This document shows, piece after piece, positions 32,770-37,318 of a stretch of 37,318 bases of DNA. Under the pieces are notes generated by a model, which saw nothing but the letters and a program-made list of their open reading frames with translations, was not told where the DNA came from and searched no databases. The position numbers and the translations under genes were made by a program. The stretch's first letter is position 1, and each line of letters begins with the position of its first letter. The stretch is taken from assembly GCF_016908145.1 (NCBI RefSeq), contig NZ_JAFBDI010000023.1, positions 1-37,318 on the forward strand, in the 5' to 3' direction. Source of the DNA: Marinitoga litoralis (GTDB lineage Bacteria > Thermotogota > Thermotogae > Petrotogales > Petrotogaceae).

Positions 32770-35052
32770 TTGAAAATCTTAGGTCCTGTTGTTACTTCTA
32801 AATCCATTGGTGAATCATATATTCAATTAAGAGATTTAATACCTATATCTAAAAGATTAGGTTATAACGGAATAGTATTATATGAAAATCATCCAAAATC
32901 ATGGATAAGTTTTGTTAATCTATGTAATCAATATAAAATTACCCCATATATTCTATTTGAAAAAGATAATAAAATATATTTCCCAAAAAATTCAACAGAA
33001 TTAAAAAAACTTATAAGAATATATAATGGAGAATCTGAGGATTTACCTTTCTTCGAAAAAAATTTGGTTTTCAAGAAAATAGTATATCCAACAAATCAAT
33101 TTTCAAAAATTATAAATAATATCGAGGGGGATTATATTAGAAAAAATTATCCTTTAGAATATTATGTTAATGAAAAACTTTTTAATGAGATCATTAATAA
33201 TACTCCAAATTATAATATCTCTGATTTTTATATTGGAATACCAAAATTAGGCGGTTTTAAAAAATTATATGAAAGTATTTTGCCCATTATTAGCAAATTA
33301 CCAGATAAATATGTTGAAAGATTAAAAATAGAATTAGATACTATTAGAAAATTAGATGTGTCAGATTATATTTTAACAGTAAAAAAGATTATTGATATAG
33401 CTAAACAAACAGGCAGTTTAGTAGGACCTGGAAGAGGATCTGCTGTAGGTTCTTTAATTGTATATTTATTAGGTATAACTTTAATTGATCCAATAAAATA
33501 TAATTTATATTTTGAGAGATTTTTAAATGAGTCAAGAAAAGAGCTACCTGATATAGATATTGATGTAGAGTCTAGTAAAAGGGATTTAATAATAGAAGAA
33601 TTAAGTAATAATTTTCAAATTGCCCAAGTTAGAACATATGTAAGAATGAAAAATAAGAGTGTTTTTAAGAAAATAAAAGAAATTCTTAATGTAGACTTTT
33701 CTAACGAATTTTCTAAATCAATTCGTTCTCCAGAAAATATGAAATTATATAATAATCCAAAGTACAAAGATTATTACACATTAGCTTTCTATTTGGAAGG
33801 TATCGAAATTGCAGAATCAGTTCATGCCGCTGGTATTATTTTAACTGATAAAATTTTAAAAAATGAAATACCTTTAGATTTTAGTAGAAATATTCCAATT
33901 ACATTATGGGAAATGGATGAATTAAAAAGCATAGGAATTGAAAAATTTGATTTATTATCTTTAGATACATTATCTTTTTTAAGAGAATTTAATTTTCATT
34001 ACACAAAAGAACATTTTATTAATTTAAACAATAACAAAGCCTATAATATTATTTCACAAGGTTACACTGAAGGAATATTTCAACTTGAATCAAAACTTGC
34101 TAAAAAACTTGCTAAAAAATTAAAACCAGATTCTTTTGAAAAATTATATATTTTACTTGCTTTAAACAGGCCGGGACCATTAAACTCAGGGATGTTTGAT
34201 GAATATATACATGGTACTAGTAAAGATTATCTAAAAAATCTCCTTCCAGAAACAAATGGAGTTATAATTTTTCAAGAACAAGTTATGTATTTAGCACAAA
34301 AATTAGGAAATTTATCTCCTTCAGAATCTGATGACTTTAGGAAAGCTATTTCAAAAAAGGAAATAAATAAAATAATTCATTTAAAGAAAAAATTTATTTC
34401 AAACGCTTCTAAAATAATAGGAGAAAATGAAGCAAACTTATTATTTGAGAAAATTGAAAATTTCGCACAATACGCTTTTAATAAATCTCATAGTGTTGCT
34501 TACGCTCATTTGACTTATTGGATAGCTGAATTAAAAGGAGTATATCCAGAAAAATTTTATTTAGAATATATAAAATATAAAGGAATATCATTTGATTTAT
34601 TTAATGAAATAAAATCAATGAAAATAAACATAAATTTACCCAATATAATGCTACCAAAGGGAACTTTTAATGATAAATCTATAACTTTACCTTTAAGAGT
34701 AATAAAAGGAGTTGGAGAATTTGCTGAAAAAACAATATATGAAGATATACAAAAGTATGGTAAATACTCTAATTTTGAAGACTTTATAATCAGAGCAAAA
34801 GAATTTGGAATAACCCGTAATATTATAGAGCAATTAATAAAAGCTGGGGCATTTGATGTATTTGATAAAAACAGAAGAAGACTTATACGAAAAATTTCTG
34901 AAATCGAAATGAATGCCAGTGAATCATCAAAAAAGATTTTATCTAATGTTTTTGGCGAAAATATTTCAGATGATAATAAAAAAATAATAACTACAAAAGA
35001 AGATATTAAAAATTTTGAAAAAGAGGTTTTTGGATTTATTATTTCTGCTTGA
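32770..35052 (+). CDS. dnaE: DNA polymerase III alpha subunit, short DnaE type
   Basis: C-family DNA polymerase. The polymerase core is intact: GPGRGSAVGSLIVYLLGIT (219-237), catalytic PDIDIDV (260-266), third aspartate in KFDLLSLDTL (Asp394), LALNRPGPLNSGMFDEYI, IFQEQVMYLAQ, FAQYAFNKSHSVAYA, and a helix-hairpin-helix region near 690-745. The N-terminal ~130 residues look like a PHP domain without its metal-binding histidines. The protein ends at FEKEVFGFIIS, where other DnaE proteins continue with GHP, the OB fold and the tau-binding domain. It has 760 residues, against ~1,160 in E. coli. Start TTG 32770 behind GAGGTGATAATT. An upstream ATG (32722) is in the rpmB terminator. Probably accessory to a separate PolC, by family knowledge. 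Confidence 0.9.
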   Translation: MKILGPVVTSKSIGESYIQLRDLIPISKRLGYNGIVLYENHPKSWISFVNLCNQYKITPYILFEKDNKIYFPKNSTELKKLIRIYNGESEDLPFFEKNLVFKKIVYPTNQFSKIINNIEGDYIRKNYPLEYYVNEKLFNEIINNTPNYNISDFYIGIPKLGGFKKLYESILPIISKLPDKYVERLKIELDTIRKLDVSDYILTVKKIIDIAKQTGSLVGPGRGSAVGSLIVYLLGITLIDPIKYNLYFERFLNESRKELPDIDIDVESSKRDLIIEELSNNFQIAQVRTYVRMKNKSVFKKIKEILNVDFSNEFSKSIRSPENMKLYNNPKYKDYYTLAFYLEGIEIAESVHAAGIILTDKILKNEIPLDFSRNIPITLWEMDELKSIGIEKFDLLSLDTLSFLREFNFHYTKEHFINLNNNKAYNIISQGYTEGIFQLESKLAKKLAKKLKPDSFEKLYILLALNRPGPLNSGMFDEYIHGTSKDYLKNLLPETNGVIIFQEQVMYLAQKLGNLSPSESDDFRKAISKKEINKIIHLKKKFISNASKIIGENEANLLFEKIENFAQYAFNKSHSVAYAHLTYWIAELKGVYPEKFYLEYIKYKGISFDLFNEIKSMKININLPNIMLPKGTFNDKSITLPLRVIKGVGEFAEKTIYEDIQKYGKYSNFEDFIIRAKEFGITRNIIEQLIKAGAFDVFDKNRRRLIRKISEIEMNASESSKKILSNVFGENISDDNKKIITTKEDIKNFEKEVFGFIISA

Positions 35053-35077
35053 TTTTATATATTTTTTATGATATAAT
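35049..35077 (+). promoter_or_regulatory. Promoter of rimP-nusA
   Basis: TTGATT (35049-35054), 17 bases, then TATAAT (35072-35077) with an upstream TG (TGATATAAT). The best-formed housekeeping promoter in the window; its -35 overlaps the dnaE stop. The leader would be ~70 bases and includes the hairpin at 35103-35125. Confidence 0.75.
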
Positions 35078-35102
35078 TTATATGATAAATATTAATTTAG
35101 TT

Positions 35103-35135
35103 GTTCGAGGGCTTAGCCCTCGAACTCTCTTTTAT
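35103..35135 (+). terminator. Hairpin in the rimP-nusA leader, terminator or attenuator
   Basis: GTTCGAGGGC (35103-35112), loop TTA, GCCCTCGAAC (35116-35125): a perfect 10-bp GC-rich stem followed by TCTCTTTTAT. It can end dnaE transcripts, but it also lies downstream of the rimP promoter, so it would sit in the rimP-nusA leader and could attenuate it. Confidence 0.6.
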
Positions 35136-35154
35136 ATCATGGAGGTGAATATTC

Positions 35155-35619
35155 ATGAGAGAAATTAAAGACTTGATAAAAGTAAAAGCTGATGAAATTG
35201 CTAAAAAGATGAACTTAGAGGTTTTTGATATTTCATTAAAGAAAGTAAGACGAAAATTAAAATTAGAAATTATAATCGATAAAATTGACGGATTTGTGGG
35301 AATAGATGATTGTGAAATCTTTTCAAGAGATATTGAATCATTTTTAGATGAAAAAGATATAATTGACTCTTCATATGATTTAATAGTTAGTTCTCCAGGA
35401 TTAGACAGACCTTTAAGAAATATTAATGATTTTATTAGATTTAAAGGTAAATTATCAAAAATAATTCTTAAAGAAAGAATTGAAAACAGAACAGCTATAA
35501 AAGGATATATTGAAGATGTTCAAAACAACATAATTTCTATTAAAGAGAAAGATGGAGGAAAAGTTATAAAAATACCATACGAAAAAATATTAAGATCAAA
35601 TCTAGAAATCGATATATAA
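35155..35619 (+). CDS. rimP: Ribosome maturation factor RimP
   Basis: Needed for 30S subunit maturation. The N-terminal alpha/beta domain (~1-82) has the typical LEVFDISLKKVRRKLKLEIIID and the conserved VSSPGLDRPL (~79-88). The C-terminal SH3-like domain follows (KGYIEDVQNNIISIKEKDGG). 154 residues. ATG 35155 follows GGAGGTGAATATTC. It precedes nusA by 13 bases, the usual pairing in bacteria. Confidence 0.93.
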   Translation: MREIKDLIKVKADEIAKKMNLEVFDISLKKVRRKLKLEIIIDKIDGFVGIDDCEIFSRDIESFLDEKDIIDSSYDLIVSSPGLDRPLRNINDFIRFKGKLSKIILKERIENRTAIKGYIEDVQNNIISIKEKDGGKVIKIPYEKILRSNLEIDI

Positions 35620-35632
35620 TGGAGGTGCTAAC

Positions 35633-36658
35633 ATGAATGTTGTATTAATAGAAGCTTTAGAGGAATTGGAAAGAGAAAAAGATATAAAAAAAGAGGTTCT
35701 ATTGGAAATTATCGAAAAAGCTATTGAAAAAGCTTATAAAAATAATTATGAAATGGAAAACGTTGAAGTTTTTATTGATAAAACACATGGAGAAATATCT
35801 ATCTATCAAATATTAAAAGTGGTAGAAGAAGTTACTAATGAGGGTGAAGAAATATCATTAGAAGAAGCAAAAAAAATAAACCCAAAGGCGCAAATTGGAG
35901 AATTAATTAAAAAGAAAATTAATCCCAAAAAAGAATTTAAAAGAATTGCAGCACAAACTGCAAAACAAGTTATTAAACAAAGCATTAGAGAAATCGAAAA
36001 GGAAAACTTATACCACAAATATTCCCCTTTACAAGGAAAAATAACTACAGCAGAAGTTTTAAAAGTTACTCCTGATTATGCTGATATAAGAATTGGTAAA
36101 TTAGAAACAAAATTACCAAAAAAAGAATGGATACCTAATGAATCATTATATACAGGAGATATAATTAAAGTATATATTAAAAGTATTCAACAAACAACTA
36201 AAGGCCCAAAAATTTTAGTTACTAGAAGCGAGCCAGAATTTGTAGAAGAGTTATTTAAAATGAATATTCCTGAAATAGAAGATGGTATAGTTAAAATCAA
36301 AAAAATATATAGAGAACCAGGTGTTAGAAGTAAAATAGCTGTTTATTCTGAAGACCCTAAAATAGATCCAGTTGGGGCATGCATTGGTGAGAACGGAGTA
36401 AGAATTAGCCAAATTTTAGAAGATTTAAAAAATCTTGAAAAAATCGATGTTATAAAATGGTCAGATGATATCGAAGAATTAGTCAAAAATGCTTTAGCTC
36501 CTGCTCAAGTTTTAAATATTAAATTAGATAAAAAAAATAAAACTGCTATTGTTACAGTACCAGAAAATCAATTATCACTAGCGATAGGTAAAGGCGGCCA
36601 AAATGCAAGGGCTGCTGCAAAAATCACTGGTTGGAAAATAGACATACACACTGTTTAA
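35633..36658 (+). CDS. nusA: Transcription termination/antitermination factor NusA
   Basis: RNA polymerase-binding factor affecting pausing, termination and antitermination. N-terminal domain (~1-125), S1 domain (~130-200, GKITTAEVLKVTPDYADIRIG), then KH1 (VGACIGENGVRISQILEDL) and KH2 (LSLAIGKGGQNARAAAKITGWKIDI). At 341 residues it is the short form without the C-terminal acidic repeats of E. coli NusA. ATG 35633 follows GGAGGTGCTAAC. No infB follows in the window; a 98-base AT-rich gap without clear signals leads to the Fur gene. Confidence 0.96.
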   Translation: MNVVLIEALEELEREKDIKKEVLLEIIEKAIEKAYKNNYEMENVEVFIDKTHGEISIYQILKVVEEVTNEGEEISLEEAKKINPKAQIGELIKKKINPKKEFKRIAAQTAKQVIKQSIREIEKENLYHKYSPLQGKITTAEVLKVTPDYADIRIGKLETKLPKKEWIPNESLYTGDIIKVYIKSIQQTTKGPKILVTRSEPEFVEELFKMNIPEIEDGIVKIKKIYREPGVRSKIAVYSEDPKIDPVGACIGENGVRISQILEDLKNLEKIDVIKWSDDIEELVKNALAPAQVLNIKLDKKNKTAIVTVPENQLSLAIGKGGQNARAAAKITGWKIDIHTV

Positions 36659-36756
36659 AATATAGGAACACAATTTTAATAATGTTTAAATCAAATTTTT
36701 TTCTTTATGCTGTACAATTTAGCTGAACTAAAAAATGAGGAGGCGGTTTATACAAT

Positions 36757-37200
36757 ATGTCGCAACAAGTTTTAAAAAAGGTACTTAAGGATAAAAAGCA
36801 AAGAATGACAGCACAAAGAGAATTAATTTTAAAAATATTTATAGAATCAAAGGGTAGATTAATGAGTTTAGATGATGTTTATATGAGTATAAGAAAAAGA
36901 AAAAATCATAAAACAAGCAAAATGACAGTAAAAAGAGGTATTGATTTATTAGAGGAATTAGGTATTATAAGAAGAGTGGATTTTGAAGATGGTACTCCAA
37001 GATACGAATTAATTGATGAAGTTGAAGAAAAAAATAATGTTCTTTTTATTTGCGAAAATTGCGGCAAAGCTTTAAAAGTAGACATTGACAAAAATAATTT
37101 AAAAAATCTATTACCAGACGATGCATTTCCATATGATAGTATTGAAATCACTGATATTGATTTAAAAATATATGGATATTGTAAAGAATGTAAAATATAA
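36757..37200 (+). CDS. Fur-family transcriptional regulator lacking regulatory histidines
   Basis: Winged-helix regulator of the Fur/PerR/Zur family, 147 residues. The DNA-binding half (~1-85) is clear: QRMTAQRELILKIF, SLDDVYMSIRK, KMTVKRGIDLLEELGIIRRVDF, TPRYEL. The structural zinc site CENCG (99, 102) and CKEC (142, 145) is kept. The histidine cluster that normally precedes the first CxxC (HHDHLIC-type) is NNVLFIC here, and the whole protein has a single His (51). It probably does not sense iron in the usual way. ATG follows GAGGAGGCGGTTTATACAAT. The regulated genes are unknown. Confidence 0.85.
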   Translation: MSQQVLKKVLKDKKQRMTAQRELILKIFIESKGRLMSLDDVYMSIRKRKNHKTSKMTVKRGIDLLEELGIIRRVDFEDGTPRYELIDEVEEKNNVLFICENCGKALKVDIDKNNLKNLLPDDAFPYDSIEITDIDLKIYGYCKECKI

Positions 37201-37203
37201 TAA

Positions 37204-37223
37204 CCAGGGCTTTTCAGCCCTGG
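37204..37223. repeat. Short hairpin after the Fur gene
   Basis: CCAGGGCT (37204-37211), loop TTTC, AGCCCTGG (37216-37223): an 8-bp GC-rich stem right after the Fur stop. No U-run follows on the plus strand, so it is a poor terminator by itself and may act as a 3'-end stabiliser. Confidence 0.6.
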
Positions 37224-37230
37224 CAGACTG

Positions 37231-37260
37231 TTGACAAACCCCCGCTTCTAGTAGTAAAAT
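37231..37260 (+). promoter_or_regulatory. Promoter for a gene beyond the window
   Basis: TTGACA (37231-37236), 18 bases, TAAAAT (37255-37260). A GGAGGGA ribosome-site-like sequence stands at the last bases of the window (37311-37317), so a gene probably starts just outside. Part of the promoter is embedded in the inverted repeat at 37241-37275. Confidence 0.55.
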
Positions 37261-37279
37261 TAGACTAGAAGCGGGTTTT
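37241..37279 (+). repeat. 12-bp inverted repeat straddling the -10, operator or terminator
   Basis: CCCGCTTCTAGT (37241-37252) and ACTAGAAGCGGG (37264-37275) are perfect inverted arms, 11 bases apart, followed by TTTTATTCATTTT. As RNA it is a terminator shape that could end the Fur transcript. As DNA it flanks the TAAAAT -10 box symmetrically and could be an operator. Confidence 0.7.
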
Positions 37280-37318
37280 ATTCATTTTGTTGGCATTTTT
37301 TAGAAAAGATGGAGGGAT

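Overview
The window is strongly AT-rich and densely coded on both strands. Several genes start with TTG or GTG behind strong GGAGG-type ribosome sites. Flagellar genes lie beside core housekeeping genes. The C-terminally extended Pcm, a short DnaE-type polymerase with a degenerate PHP region, and a FliW/CsrA-controlled flagellum point to a member of the Thermotogota, most likely a Marinitoga- or Petrotoga-like organism. This placement is inferred from gene content and sequence style; no database was searched.

Layout. (1) 98-4773, plus: rsmB, an L-asparaginase gene, an AI-2E/PerM-family membrane protein and a large unknown membrane-anchored protein. (2) 4755-5991: a YdjM-like membrane hydrolase (minus) and tsaB (plus), divergent with only 28 bases between their starts. 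(3) 18254-6007, minus: one almost unbroken run of tal, pcm, an ABC-ATPase-like protein without a P-loop, an ABC-2-like membrane protein, pheS, pheT, flgM, flgN, flgK, flgL, fliW and csrA, closed by a bidirectional terminator shared with tsaB. (4) 18335-21576: a secreted unknown protein (minus), rng and a degenerate PfkB-fold protein (plus). (5) 21579-23671: an esterase (minus) and the flagellin gene (plus). (6) 26604-23889, minus: yajC-secD-secF. (7) 26750-32416, plus: coiled-coil protein, zapA, murI, rapZ, whiA, nrdR, greA and lysS, tightly packed. (8) 32515-37200, plus: rpmB, a minimal dnaE, rimP-nusA and a Fur-family regulator. The end holds an inverted repeat straddling a promoter for a gene outside the window. 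No gap exceeds 300 bases. I saw no tRNA, rRNA, CRISPR array or insertion sequence.

How the parts work together. The motility genes carry two regulatory circuits. Sigma-28-like promoters (TAA-rich -35, 11-base spacer, GGCGAT-like -10) precede flagellin, flgM and the secreted unknown protein, and FlgM is the anti-sigma-28 factor. CsrA should repress flagellin translation through a textbook hairpin that presents GGA over the flagellin ribosome site, and FliW should relieve this. Here FliW is unusual: two complete FliW domains are fused in tandem. A terminator-shaped hairpin with a U-run lies inside the first codons of flgN, a possible translation-dependent gate for flgK-flgL-fliW-csrA.

The most unusual items are the tandem FliW, the intragenic flgN hairpin, the sigma-28-linked secreted protein, the decayed ABC pair in the pheS operon, the pseudo-ribokinase after rng, the minimal DnaE, and a Fur protein stripped of regulatory histidines.
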